Shown: positions 27,285 to 35,398 of the stretch, piece by piece
How the letters are laid out: each line of letters opens with the position of its first letter
Position numbering within the stretch: the first letter of the stretch is position 1
DNA from: Acidimicrobiaceae bacterium
GTDB lineage: Bacteria > Actinomycetota > Acidimicrobiia > Acidimicrobiales > RAAP-2
Reading direction: 5' to 3'
Length of the DNA stretch: 40,086 bases
Assembly (NCBI GenBank): GCA_027315005.1
Contig: DAHUZT010000004.1
Location: 1 to 40,086 of the forward strand
Position numbers and translations under genes: made by a program
Notes under the pieces: generated by a model
The model's database searches: none
What the model was told of the DNA's origin: nothing
Seen by the model: only the letters and a program-made list of their open reading frames with translations

Positions 27285-28064
27285 CTAGACGACTTTCAGC
27301 TGTTCGAGAAATGCGATGATCCGCTGGGCGCCGTCCCCCTCGTCGACGACGATCTCGCCAGCCGTCCTGGCTTCGGCGTCGGCCACCTCGGTCACCTGCT
27401 GGCGAGATCCCGCCGCACCCACCTGGTCGGTTTCGATGCCGAGATCGGCGACGGTGAGGGTCTCGACCGACTTCGACTTGGTCGCCATGATCCCTTTGAA
27501 CGACGGGTACCGAGGCTCGACGACACCGGCGGTCACGGTCACGACCGCGGGGAGAGGGCTCTCGACCTCGTCGTACCCGGACTCGGTCTGGCGCTGTACC
27601 TTCACCGACGAGCCCTCGATCTCGACCTTCTTCGCGAAGGTGATCGACGGAAGTCCGAGCAGTTCCGCCATCTGAACCGGTGTGGTGCCGGTATAACCGT
27701 CAGTGGACTCGGTCGCTGCCAACACGAGGTCGGGCTCGGCACGCCTGACGGCTGCGGCCAGGACCTTGGCCGTACCGAGTGCGTCGGTGCCGGCGAGGAC
27801 ATCGTCGCTGACCAGGATGGCCTTGGCGGCTCCCATGGCCAGAGCGGTCCGCAATCCCGACGTCTCGCCACCCGGAGCCATCGACACCAGGGTCACCTCG
27901 CCCCCACCGGCGGCGTCCGCCAACTGGAGGGCCATCTCCACTCCGTAGGAATCGGAATCATCGAGGATGAGCTTCCCCTCCCGCACGAGGTTCTTCGTCC
28001 CCGGATCGAGGGCTGGTGGCGCCGCGGGATCGGGAATCTGCTTCACACAGACAACGACGTTCAT
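27285..28064 (-). CDS. etfB: Electron transfer flavoprotein beta subunit
   Basis: The protein has 259 residues from ATG 28062-28064; upstream codons in frame are not conserved. It opens with MNVVVCVKQIPDP, typical of EtfB, and contains VEMALQLADAAGGGEVTLVSMAP and GTTPVQMAELLGLPSITFA, with a VTVTAGVVEPRYPSFKGIMATKSK-type signature spread over residues ~180-203. EtfB binds AMP and docks on EtfA. No strong ribosome-binding site precedes the ATG. The first gene of the pair, it is transcribed away from nothing obvious: the next gene upstream (glycerophosphodiesterase) is on the same strand and ends 141 bp before it. Confidence 0.96.
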   Translation of the reverse strand: MNVVVCVKQIPDPAAPPALDPGTKNLVREGKLILDDSDSYGVEMALQLADAAGGGEVTLVSMAPGGETSGLRTALAMGAAKAILVSDDVLAGTDALGTAKVLAAAVRRAEPDLVLAATESTDGYTGTTPVQMAELLGLPSITFAKKVEIEGSSVKVQRQTESGYDEVESPLPAVVTVTAGVVEPRYPSFKGIMATKSKSVETLTVADLGIETDQVGAAGSRQQVTEVADAEARTAGEIVVDEGDGAQRIIAFLEQLKVV

Positions 28065-28205
28065 GGCCGTGCATTGTTGCTGAAAATTGACGGCTCCGCC
28101 CAATTGGGCCGCGATCCCTGGTGGACGGACCCCTGCAACCACCGGCACGACCGATCGGCGCAAGCGCCAGCGATGGACCAGCGGGCCCAACGGCGAGCTC
28201 GACGG

Positions 28206-28910
28206 TCAGCCCGCCCGGAGCACATGACAGGCGAGGATCACGTCGTCGGTGATGACCGCGTCCACTCCCGCAGCGCTCATCTGCTCGAGGGGCTCGGCCT
28301 GATTGACCGTCCACGTCGCCACGCTCAGCCCGCAACCGTGGGCATCGGCCACCAGCCCTGGGTGCACCAGTCCGATTGGTAGATGCACGGCAGTGCATCC
28401 GCACACTCTCGCCGCGTCGACCGCGCCCAACGGATCGAACCACGGGGGGAGCAGCAGGCCTCGACGAAGACCGGGCCTGGTTCGATGTACCTGTTCCAGG
28501 GTGGGAGGCCAGAAGGAGGAGATGATCACCTCCATCGGGCTTGCCGCGCCGGCCACGACTTCGGCCACGGCGACCGCCAGCCGCTCGGTGGGATCGAAGC
28601 CGTGCTCGGAGGGCAGGTTCTTGATCTCGATGTTGAGGGACCAACCCGAGCACGCCTCGATGGCCTCGTCGAGATGGGGAACCCAACCCGGCAGTTCCCC
28701 CGCCCGCACCTCGCAGATGGGTCCGACTCCGTCGATCGACGAATCGTGATGGACGACCATGGCCCCGTCCGCGGTCAGTCGTACATCGAGCTCGACACCG
28801 TCTGCGCCGAGCGAGAGCGCCCGACCGAAGGCCTCGAGCGTGTTCTCCAGCATTCCGGTCGAGCGATCTGGGCTGCCTCGATGAGCCAGGATCTCCACCG
28901 CGCCAATCAT
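28206..28910 (-). CDS. Glycerophosphodiester phosphodiesterase
   Basis: This 234-residue TIM-barrel enzyme hydrolyses glycerophosphodiesters to glycerol 3-phosphate and an alcohol. Catalytic and metal residues are present: AHRG (H10, R11), ENT (E22), VELDVRLT (E40, D42) and VVHHD (H55, D56), then NIEIKN with the metal-binding Glu and Lys. The C-terminal barrel strands end in TWTVNQAEPLEQM and GVDAVITDDV, as in the family. No signal peptide is seen, so it acts in the cytoplasm. ATG 28908-28910 is the first codon. It is divergent from whiB; the 225-bp gap between them holds the CRP-type site. Confidence 0.93.
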   Translation of the reverse strand: MIGAVEILAHRGSPDRSTGMLENTLEAFGRALSLGADGVELDVRLTADGAMVVHHDSSIDGVGPICEVRAGELPGWVPHLDEAIEACSGWSLNIEIKNLPSEHGFDPTERLAVAVAEVVAGAASPMEVIISSFWPPTLEQVHRTRPGLRRGLLLPPWFDPLGAVDAARVCGCTAVHLPIGLVHPGLVADAHGCGLSVATWTVNQAEPLEQMSAAGVDAVITDDVILACHVLRAG

Positions 28911-29086
28911 CGTCGACGGTCGTCATCCGGCGCTGGCCGTCATCCGAGCCGCACCGACCGGGTACGGCCGCGGCACCTGGAGGCGGTAAGGATCTGTTTG
29001 CGCCGGAAAGTGCTTGCACCGCTGAGAGACGGCTGGGTACGCTGGCTCCGTACCCGAACTGGCCGGCGACCTCGGGCGCCGAGTCA

Positions 29087-29102
29087 TGTGAATAGAATCA
29101 CA
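29087..29102 (+). promoter_or_regulatory. Candidate CRP-type binding site upstream of whiB
   Basis: The 16-mer TGTGAATAGAATCACA is a perfect palindrome in its TGTGA-N6-TCACA half-sites, the CRP/FNR consensus. Its centre is ~41 bp before the whiB GTG. TAGAAT at 29093-29098, a -10-like hexamer, sits in the spacer, though no -35 was found. In M. tuberculosis, whiB1 is known to be under CRP (Rv3676) control. Confidence 0.6.
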
Positions 29103-29135
29103 AATGGGACCGTTGCCGAAGTGGAGGAAGACGTC

Positions 29136-29426
29136 GTGGCCCTCATGTGGAATCGGGCAGTCGAATGGGACGATCGGGACTGGCGGCGATCGGCCGCGTG
29201 CAGGAGCACCGAGCCGGACCTCTTCTTCCCCATCGGCACGACCGGGCCGGCTGTCGACCAGATAGAGGCGGCCAAGCGGGTCTGCCGATCCTGTGAAGCC
29301 CAGGAACCCTGCCTCGATTTCGCCCTGGTCACCAACCAGGAATCGGGTGTGTGGGGCGGCACCTCCGAGGAAGAGCGCCGCAAGCTCCGCAAGGCCTGGC
29401 TGGCAGCCCGTCGACGGGCCTCGTAG
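29136..29426 (+). CDS. whiB: WhiB-family iron-sulfur regulator, WhiB1-like
   Basis: The protein has 96 residues from GTG 29136, with GGAGG 8 nt upstream; ATG 29145 is next in frame, and GTG 29088 lies inside the CRP-type site and is rejected. Four cysteines, C22, C50, C53 and C59 (C-x27-C-x2-C-x5-C), bind a [4Fe-4S] cluster that senses NO and redox state. The LFFPIGTTGPA segment and the SGVWGGTSEEERRKLR turn-plus-basic helix are shared with M. tuberculosis WhiB1, the essential WhiB that contacts the primary sigma factor. The basic C-terminal tail (AWLAARRRAS) would touch DNA. A PdtaS-like kinase gene lies nearby, as in mycobacteria. Confidence 0.94.
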   Translation: MALMWNRAVEWDDRDWRRSAACRSTEPDLFFPIGTTGPAVDQIEAAKRVCRSCEAQEPCLDFALVTNQESGVWGGTSEEERRKLRKAWLAARRRAS

Positions 29427-29475
29427 CTCGACTTCCGCCCGTTGATCGCGACGGCGTCCAGGGCGTCGGCGCTCG

Positions 29476-31242
29476 TCAGGGTGTGGCGATGGTGACTGTG
29501 AAATTCTGCCTGAGGCGTGCCCCGGCGGTGATGGTGACCTCTCTGGGCGGCGTCGTGCTGCGGCCGAACCCACCAGCGGTGAACAGGTCTGCGAAGCCGG
29601 ACAGCCACCAGGTGCCCGGTGCAAGTGTAAGTGCGTAGGTTCCGTTCCCTTGGCTGTACGCATCCTGACCTCCGTCGCAGGACAGCCCCGACGGCGGAGC
29701 GTTGCAGGCCTGGACGCCCGACTCGATTCCACCCACCGGGGCACCGACCACCCCGACTACTCCGATGACCACCCCGGTCGTGGGTGCTTGGAAGGGGACG
29801 GTCAACCTCTGGGTGGTGGTCCGGGCCGCACTGATGGTCACGCGGGTCCCGACCGGGTCAGTGTAGGAGCCCAACGCGGTGCCGTATCCCGGATAGAGGA
29901 TCCACGATCCGGGGGTGAGCGTGGTGATCTGGTAGCGGTCGATCCGGGCTCGTGCCCCACCGGCTGCCTCGCCGATCGCTCCGGTGAGCGAGCCCGCCAC
30001 GCCGGACCCCGATGGACCCGAGTACTCGCTCACGCACTGGGGCGATGACTGCACATGGTCGGGCGACGGACAGGCTTCTACCGTGTAGCTGATGATCGGT
30101 AGGTGCCGGTGCGCTCCGACGACCCGGATGGTGCCCGACGCGGTACCAAGCACCTGATAGGGAACGTCGAGAGCTACCGCCGTGGTTCGTCCTCCACTGA
30201 TGGTCACCGTTCGGGTCGGACCGTCGATGGCATTGCCGAACGGTTCGGCGGCATAGAGGCCATTGACAGTCCACTGGCCGTCGGCCAGGACCATCGTGAT
30301 CGTCCCGCCACCGAATCCCCAGCCGGTCTGGCACGAACCCGACGAGACCTCACACGCGGAGATCGCTACCGGATCGGAGAAACCGGCCGGGGTTCCCGTC
30401 ACGGTGACCATGGCGGACAAGATTCCGTCACCGGGGGTCGTGAACTGTCCTCGGAGACCGAACCGTGAGGTCCGTCCGGCCACCAGTCTGACGACCCTTC
30501 CGGCCTGGGCATCGATGGAACACCCGAACTCGGTGCAGTATCCGGGGAACGCGGTCCAGGCACCCGGAGGAAGGCCAGTCACCTCGAACGGTGCTGCGTC
30601 GGTTCCGGAGAATGATTGGGCACCGGTGGTCACGCAGGCGATCGAAGGAGTGCCCCCGCTGTAGGGGGCGAAAGACGGACAGAGCAGAACCGAGAGTCGG
30701 TAGACCGTCACTCCCGGAGGCGCACCGGTGATTCTCACCATTCCCTTCGCCGTGGCAGGGCGCTGGTAGGCCACCGTGAAGTTGGCGGTCACCGTCCCGC
30801 CACTCGGGACGCTCACAAGGATCGGGGCACTCAGGAAGACGCCTCCGAAGCCCGAATTCTCGTAGAAGGCGCTCACGTCCCAGGAACCGGGGGGGAGAGA
30901 GAGCGAATATTCGCCGTTGGCAGCAAGGCTGTAGAGGGGATCGGCACAAGCGACCGATGAACGGCCCGAGGCGGGGCACGCGCCTGCACCCTCGAAGGCC
31001 GGCGAGAACCCGACAGGAGCGCCGACGACCGTCACCGTACCGGTGACCGAACCCTGGGCACACGAGCCGGAACAGCCGCCAACGCCCGCTGACGCGCTCA
31101 CACCACCGGACGCCGAGGCCGGGCGACCGCTGGTCAGTGGTCGTGGGCTCGCCGAAGCCAGCTGCGAAAAGACCGACACGGACAGGACGAGGCCTGCGGC
31201 CGCCACCGCCCCGAAAGGAAGCCACCGGTTCCAGTGATTCAT
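29476..31242 (-). CDS. Secreted protein of five cysteine-paired beta-sandwich modules
   Basis: The protein has 588 residues from ATG 31240-31242. The first ~32 residues are a Sec signal peptide (basic start, hydrophobic core to SQLASASP with an ASA cleavage site), followed by a Ser/Gly/Ala-rich linker. Five related modules of about 100-110 residues follow. Each opens with a G-x-V-x-V-x-GAPxG-like strand (GTVTVVGAPVGF, GMVRITGAPPGV, AMVTVTGTPAGF, GTIRVVGAHRHL, GVVGVVGAPVGG). Each has two cysteines spaced for one disulfide, a LPPGSWDV-type turn, and ends in NFTVAYQ-like or RLTVPFQ-like strands. The fold is probably prealbumin/Cna_B-like. No sortase motif, anchor helix or enzyme motif is seen. 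I do not recognise a named family; a structural or adhesive surface role is plausible. Confidence 0.8.
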   Translation of the reverse strand: MNHWNRWLPFGAVAAAGLVLSVSVFSQLASASPRPLTSGRPASASGGVSASAGVGGCSGSCAQGSVTGTVTVVGAPVGFSPAFEGAGACPASGRSSVACADPLYSLAANGEYSLSLPPGSWDVSAFYENSGFGGVFLSAPILVSVPSGGTVTANFTVAYQRPATAKGMVRITGAPPGVTVYRLSVLLCPSFAPYSGGTPSIACVTTGAQSFSGTDAAPFEVTGLPPGAWTAFPGYCTEFGCSIDAQAGRVVRLVAGRTSRFGLRGQFTTPGDGILSAMVTVTGTPAGFSDPVAISACEVSSGSCQTGWGFGGGTITMVLADGQWTVNGLYAAEPFGNAIDGPTRTVTISGGRTTAVALDVPYQVLGTASGTIRVVGAHRHLPIISYTVEACPSPDHVQSSPQCVSEYSGPSGSGVAGSLTGAIGEAAGGARARIDRYQITTLTPGSWILYPGYGTALGSYTDPVGTRVTISAARTTTQRLTVPFQAPTTGVVIGVVGVVGAPVGGIESGVQACNAPPSGLSCDGGQDAYSQGNGTYALTLAPGTWWLSGFADLFTAGGFGRSTTPPREVTITAGARLRQNFTVTIATP

Positions 31243-31376
31243 CCGATCCCCCGATCCGCATTGCCGCCCAAGAGCTCCGCTCCTTCGGACCATATCGGTT
31301 CGGGGCCAGCCGGTCTACCGATCAGCGCGGTACGCCGTTACCGGGCCGGCCGGGAGTGCGAGAGTGAGAGCCTCGA

Positions 31377-32972
31377 TCACTGGGGAGGATCGCTCACCGG
31401 CAGTCGGATGGTCACCACGGTGCCCTCGAGTTCGAGCCCGTTCCCGTCACCAGCCGCAGCGGATCGGCGGTCGACCATGGTGATCGTCCCCTCGAGCTGG
31501 CTCCGCACCAGGTCCCGGACGATCGACAGTCCGAGACTTTGGGTTTCGTCGATGTCGAAGCCGTCGGGCAGACCAGATCCGTCATCGGTCACCTCCAGCG
31601 CCAGCTGGTCTCCAAGGTCAGCCAGATGAACCTGTATGCGGCCAGGTCGGAGCGAAGACTCCAACTCCTGTCCACTGCCCGACCCGCCGTCTTGTTCACC
31701 GTCGGCCAAAGACTCGGGAAACCCGTGCTCGAGTGCGTTCTGGAGCAGTTCGGCGAGCACCACGGCGAGCGGCGTCGCCATCTCGGCCGGAACCTCGCCG
31801 AGTTGGCCGATGACCTCGAAGGTGAGCGGACGGGACAAGACCACCGAATCCTCCGCCATCCGGATCAATGACGTCACGATCTCGTCGAAGGGGACCTGGT
31901 CGCTCGGCTCGCGGGCGAGAATCTCGTGAACGATAGCGATCGATCGCACCCTACGTTCGGCCTCGAACAGCGCCACCCGACCACCCCCGGGTGGGAGCCG
32001 ACGAGCCTGGAGGCGCAACAAGGCCGAGATGGTCTGAAGGTTGTTCTTGACCCGGTGATGCACCTCCCGGATGGCCGCGTCCTTCGACAGGAGCAGCCGA
32101 TCGAGCCGGCGGAGATCGGTGACATCGCGCATGAGCACCAGGCACCCGGTCACCTGATTGTCGGCGATCAGCGGAATGCAGTGGAATAGGACCGAGACGT
32201 CCGGGCGGCGCTCGACCTCCTCCACCACCGGAAACGCCGAAGCCAATGCCCACTCGATGGCTGATTCCTCGATGCCGAGGTCGCTCAACCGATGACCTTC
32301 GGTCTGGGAGTACATGCCCATCCGGTGCAAAGCGTTGGTGGCGTTGGGTGAGGCGTACCGGACCCTTCCCTCGTCATCGACGAGCACGACACCGTCCCCG
32401 ACCCTCGGCGCCTCTTCAGTTGCCACTTCCTCGCTCGGGAAGGGAAAGGTCGACTCCATCAGCATGACCGCGAACCGATCGAACAGATCGCGATAGGTGC
32501 GCTCGAGGTGCCCCGGTCGCCGGCCAGTGCCTGCAGCCAAACGACCCAGCACCGCTACCGCCGTCCCGTCATGACGTACCGGGATGCACTGGAGTTGCAC
32601 CGGCTCACCGTCCTGCTCCAGAACGAGTTCCCCACGGGTCGTTTCGCCGGTCTCCAATGTCTGGATGGCGAGGGACCAGTCCCGAGCGGCGACGGTCTGT
32701 CCAACCAGATCATGTTGGACGACCGTTGCACTGTTCGAAGGACGCATCTGACCGATGACGATCAGTTCGTCGGCGTGAACAGAAGGAGCCTCCCGGTTCG
32801 CTCCCGGCACCGCCTGACCTGGTTCAGCTGGAACCGTGGGAGCCAGAAGAACCAGGTCGGAGAATGACAGGTCGGCGAGGATGCCCCAGGTGCCGAGCAA
32901 TCTCTGGAGATGTCCGAGCTGGGCGTCGTCGAGATCGGTACGTCCGAAGGCGAGCTCGGCCGGGGTGACCAC
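31377..32972 (-). CDS. pdtaS: PdtaS-like HisKA_2 sensor histidine kinase
   Basis: The protein has 531 residues from GTG 32970-32972, 3 bp past the PHP gene stop. It is cytoplasmic, with no transmembrane segment. Domains: N-terminal GAF-like sensor (about 1-150), PAS (about 190-290), and a HisKA_2 dimerisation box REVHHRVKNNLQTISALL with His305/His306 as phospho-acceptor. The HATPase domain follows, with N-box LAELLQNALEHGF (~407-418), DDGSGLPDGF and GLSIVRDLV. Architecture and the H position match M. tuberculosis PdtaS, which phosphorylates the RNA-binding antiterminator PdtaR. No ANTAR response regulator is in the window, so the partner is presumably elsewhere. Ligand is unknown, although mycobacterial PdtaS has been linked to metal and NO sensing. 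Confidence 0.9.
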   Translation of the reverse strand: MVTPAELAFGRTDLDDAQLGHLQRLLGTWGILADLSFSDLVLLAPTVPAEPGQAVPGANREAPSVHADELIVIGQMRPSNSATVVQHDLVGQTVAARDWSLAIQTLETGETTRGELVLEQDGEPVQLQCIPVRHDGTAVAVLGRLAAGTGRRPGHLERTYRDLFDRFAVMLMESTFPFPSEEVATEEAPRVGDGVVLVDDEGRVRYASPNATNALHRMGMYSQTEGHRLSDLGIEESAIEWALASAFPVVEEVERRPDVSVLFHCIPLIADNQVTGCLVLMRDVTDLRRLDRLLLSKDAAIREVHHRVKNNLQTISALLRLQARRLPPGGGRVALFEAERRVRSIAIVHEILAREPSDQVPFDEIVTSLIRMAEDSVVLSRPLTFEVIGQLGEVPAEMATPLAVVLAELLQNALEHGFPESLADGEQDGGSGSGQELESSLRPGRIQVHLADLGDQLALEVTDDGSGLPDGFDIDETQSLGLSIVRDLVRSQLEGTITMVDRRSAAAGDGNGLELEGTVVTIRLPVSDPPQ

Positions 32973-32975
32973 GGT

Positions 32976-33860
32976 TCAGCCACGTCCCGTGCTGCCGACG
33001 GGGAGCGCATATCCCCGCCGGTTCCGGAAACCCCGCAATTCGGTGACACCGGCTCGAGCAAGAAGGAGCGCCAGATCCTCTACTCGATCAGCTACGTCCG
33101 GGAGATCATGGGCATCCGAGGCCGTGGTGAGCGGCACCCCTTTGGCGACGAATCGTTCGAGCAGTGCCGGTGACGGGTACTCCTCTTCCACCGGCTTCCG
33201 CCATCCGGCCGAGGACAACTCTGCCGCCATCCCCGAGCGAACGGCCGCTTCGGTGATCCGGTCGTAGAACTCATCGGGTACCTGGGGTATCCGGCCGGCG
33301 ACCTTCACCAGATCTGGATGGGCGAACACATCGCACACACCGGAGGCTCCCAGCTCCTCCATCGCCGTTGTGTACTCCTCCCATACGGCATCGATCTTGC
33401 GGGCGTTCCACTCGGCCAACACCACCGGGTCACTCAACACATCGAACCGCCACGTACCGAGCCAGTGGACGGAGCCCAGCAGCACATCGAACGGATAGCC
33501 CTCGAGAAGCCGGGCGACCTCGCCCATCCGGCCCTGGTAGTAATCGACTTCGAGGCCGAGAGCGACAGGCAGCCCCTCGGCCTTCACCGCCTCGACGCAC
33601 TCCACGTACGCGTCCAGATCCACACGGGCATGGTGGTCCCAATACTCGATCATGCCCGGCCGCAGCGTGTCCCCAGGGAGGGTGTCCCAGAAGCCCCCGA
33701 GGGAGTCACGGGCCTGGGTGAATCGGAAGAGGTGCTCGGTCACCGCGATCTCGCTGATCCCCGCGATCTTGGCGCGCTCGCAGTAGGCCGCCACCCGTTC
33801 GACGGTGGGTTCGACATCGCTCTGGGAGTGAGGCCACAGATGGAGGTGGTAGTCGAGCAC
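32976..33860 (-). CDS. PHP-domain phosphoesterase, histidinol-phosphatase-like
   Basis: This 294-residue PHP (polymerase and histidinol phosphatase) barrel has metal ligands in DYHLHLWPHS (H5, H7), VTEHLF (E42, H43), LGLEVDYY, the GSVHWLGTW His, CDVFAHPDLVK and TTASDAHDLPDV. That set resembles HisJ/YcdX-type histidinol phosphatase, though actinobacteria usually have a different HisN; it may instead be a general phosphoesterase. The GTG at 33858-33860 has only weak ribosome-binding signals. The stop is 3 bp before the pdtaS-like start, so the two are co-translated. The link between a metabolic phosphatase and a sensor kinase is unexplained. Confidence 0.82.
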   Translation of the reverse strand: MLDYHLHLWPHSQSDVEPTVERVAAYCERAKIAGISEIAVTEHLFRFTQARDSLGGFWDTLPGDTLRPGMIEYWDHHARVDLDAYVECVEAVKAEGLPVALGLEVDYYQGRMGEVARLLEGYPFDVLLGSVHWLGTWRFDVLSDPVVLAEWNARKIDAVWEEYTTAMEELGASGVCDVFAHPDLVKVAGRIPQVPDEFYDRITEAAVRSGMAAELSSAGWRKPVEEEYPSPALLERFVAKGVPLTTASDAHDLPDVADRVEDLALLLARAGVTELRGFRNRRGYALPVGSTGRG

Positions 33861-33931
33861 CAGAGGACCCCTGACCCGCTACCCGGATGCCCGATCGGAC
33901 CGTGATCGTCGGGCCGCGTACGGACATGGCC

Positions 33932-33947
33932 CCTCCGAGACCGGAGG
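33932..33947. terminator. Small hairpin between the PHP and ArsA-like genes
   Basis: CCTCCG at 33932-33937 and CGGAGG at 33942-33947 pair perfectly around a 4-nt loop. It lies in the 242-bp gap (33861-34102) after the ArsA-like gene stop and before the PHP gene, all on the minus strand. No T-run follows. The rest of the gap shows no gene or clear promoter. Confidence 0.3.
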
Positions 33948-34102
33948 TGGATCGAGTGATCTCCGACGTCGGGTCGGACTTGGCACCATGAAGGGCATCG
34001 TAAGCGAGCCCGGGACAACCCCCGACCGGCGGCAACCAGTACCGACCGGGCTGGCACCGATGGCGTGCCGATCCCGACCGGGCCTGCACGAACCGGACCC
34101 GA

Positions 34103-35398
34103 TCATGTCCAGAACTGCTCTCCCAACCGGAACAGACCGCCCAGGTCGTAGATGTCGGTGTCGAAGAATGGCACCGAGGCAAGGACGTCAGGTGCGACCG
34201 ACAGCGTCGCCCGCTCCTCCATCTCCCGGACCGCGACCACCTGGAAGTTGAGAAAGCTCTCGGCCACTTCGATCAGGACCCGTTCGATCTGATCAGGCGC
34301 CGCGAGGTCCGGGTCGATCGAGGCGAGCACAGGGGCCAGTTCATTGGAGATGGATTCCGCTCGGTCTCGCATGGTCTCGGCCACGACGCCTCCCTCTGGG
34401 CTGTGGAGGTAGTCGGGAAGCACCTTGTTGAGCACGATGGCACCGAGGTGGAGCTTGCGACCTTTCAGCTGCTCGGCGAAGAATTCGGCTTCCCGCAAGG
34501 GTACGGCTTCGAGTGTCGAAATCACCGCGAACGTCGTCCGGCGGTCGGACAGCAACCGTCCAACGGCCTCCGATCGCTCGACGAACCCGTCGTACATCGA
34601 CTGGAACAGGATGAAGAACTCGGAGATGTCAGCGAGGAAGTCGGTGCCGAGGATCCGGTCGGCGACGGAATAGAACGGTTTGGTGGCCGCGTTCACCAAC
34701 CGGGACCGATAAGGGACGATCAGCCATCGAAGCAACCGGGACGAGAAGAAGTCGGCCATTCTCTGGGGTGCATCGAGAAAGTCCAGCGCGTTCCGGGTGG
34801 GCGGCGTGTCGACGACGATGAGGTCGTAATCGCTCTCGGAGTGGATTTCGTAGAGTCGCTCCATGGCGATGTAGTCGTGGCTCTGCACGAAGCGCCCCGA
34901 AATGTTCTGGTACAGAGGGTTGGCGAGTATCTCATCCCGCGTCCTCCGGTCGGGAGCGTGTCTGTGGATCAGCGCGTCCCACGATTCCTTGGTGTCGAGC
35001 ATCGCAGCCCACAGTTGCCCACGCGGCTTCAGACCGGCGGACGCGAATGCCTCGTCAGGCACACGGTGCTCGGTGTTGCCTATTCCTGCGAGCCCGAGAG
35101 CGTCGGCGAGGCGCTTGGCAGGATCCACGGTGAGCACGAGGACCTTGCTCCCATGGCGCACAGCGGCCATCACCGCGGCGGCGGCTGCCGTGGTCGTCTT
35201 GCCCACCCCCCCCGGACCGCACGCCACCACGATCTCCTTGGCGGCGAGGAGCCCGTCCATGGATCCACTTCGGAAACCAATGCTCTTCTGCTGGCTGAGC
35301 ACCCCCGAGCGAGGTTCCCCACCAGGAGCGCGGGAATGCCGGGTGGCCCCACCGGTCGTCCCGGTCCGCTCCGATTCCGAAATCCGCACCCGCGCCAT
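34103..35398 (-). CDS. ArsA-like anion-pump ATPase paralogue, second subunit
   Basis: The protein has 431 residues from ATG 35396-35398, sharing one base with the upstream gene's TGA (TGATG). After a ~50-residue polar N-terminus comes the deviant Walker A GPGGVGKT (61-68), then LVLTVDPAKRLADAL (switch region) and LIVVDTPPTRNALDFLD. The C-terminal half contains VVDTPP-linked helices and ends with FFDTDIYDLGGLFRLGEQFWT. This is the long Get3/ArsA-type member of the actinobacterial pair; mycobacterial homologues (Rv3679/Rv3680) have been linked to stress and envelope phenotypes, not arsenite export. I see no cysteine triad for arsenite binding. It probably forms a heterodimer with the protein encoded just upstream. 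Confidence 0.9.
   Translation of the reverse strand: MARVRISESERTGTTGGATRHSRAPGGEPRSGVLSQQKSIGFRSGSMDGLLAAKEIVVACGPGGVGKTTTAAAAAVMAAVRHGSKVLVLTVDPAKRLADALGLAGIGNTEHRVPDEAFASAGLKPRGQLWAAMLDTKESWDALIHRHAPDRRTRDEILANPLYQNISGRFVQSHDYIAMERLYEIHSESDYDLIVVDTPPTRNALDFLDAPQRMADFFSSRLLRWLIVPYRSRLVNAATKPFYSVADRILGTDFLADISEFFILFQSMYDGFVERSEAVGRLLSDRRTTFAVISTLEAVPLREAEFFAEQLKGRKLHLGAIVLNKVLPDYLHSPEGGVVAETMRDRAESISNELAPVLASIDPDLAAPDQIERVLIEVAESFLNFQVVAVREMEERATLSVAPDVLASVPFFDTDIYDLGGLFRLGEQFWT

Noticed and set aside
27267..28382. A 371-residue plus-strand open frame opposite the etfB region
   Set aside because: It covers the etfB gene on the other strand and shows only composition-driven sequence.
29088..29135. 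Longer start for whiB at GTG 29088
   Set aside because: It lies within the CRP-type palindrome and lacks a ribosome-binding site, whereas GTG 29136 has GGAGG at ideal spacing.
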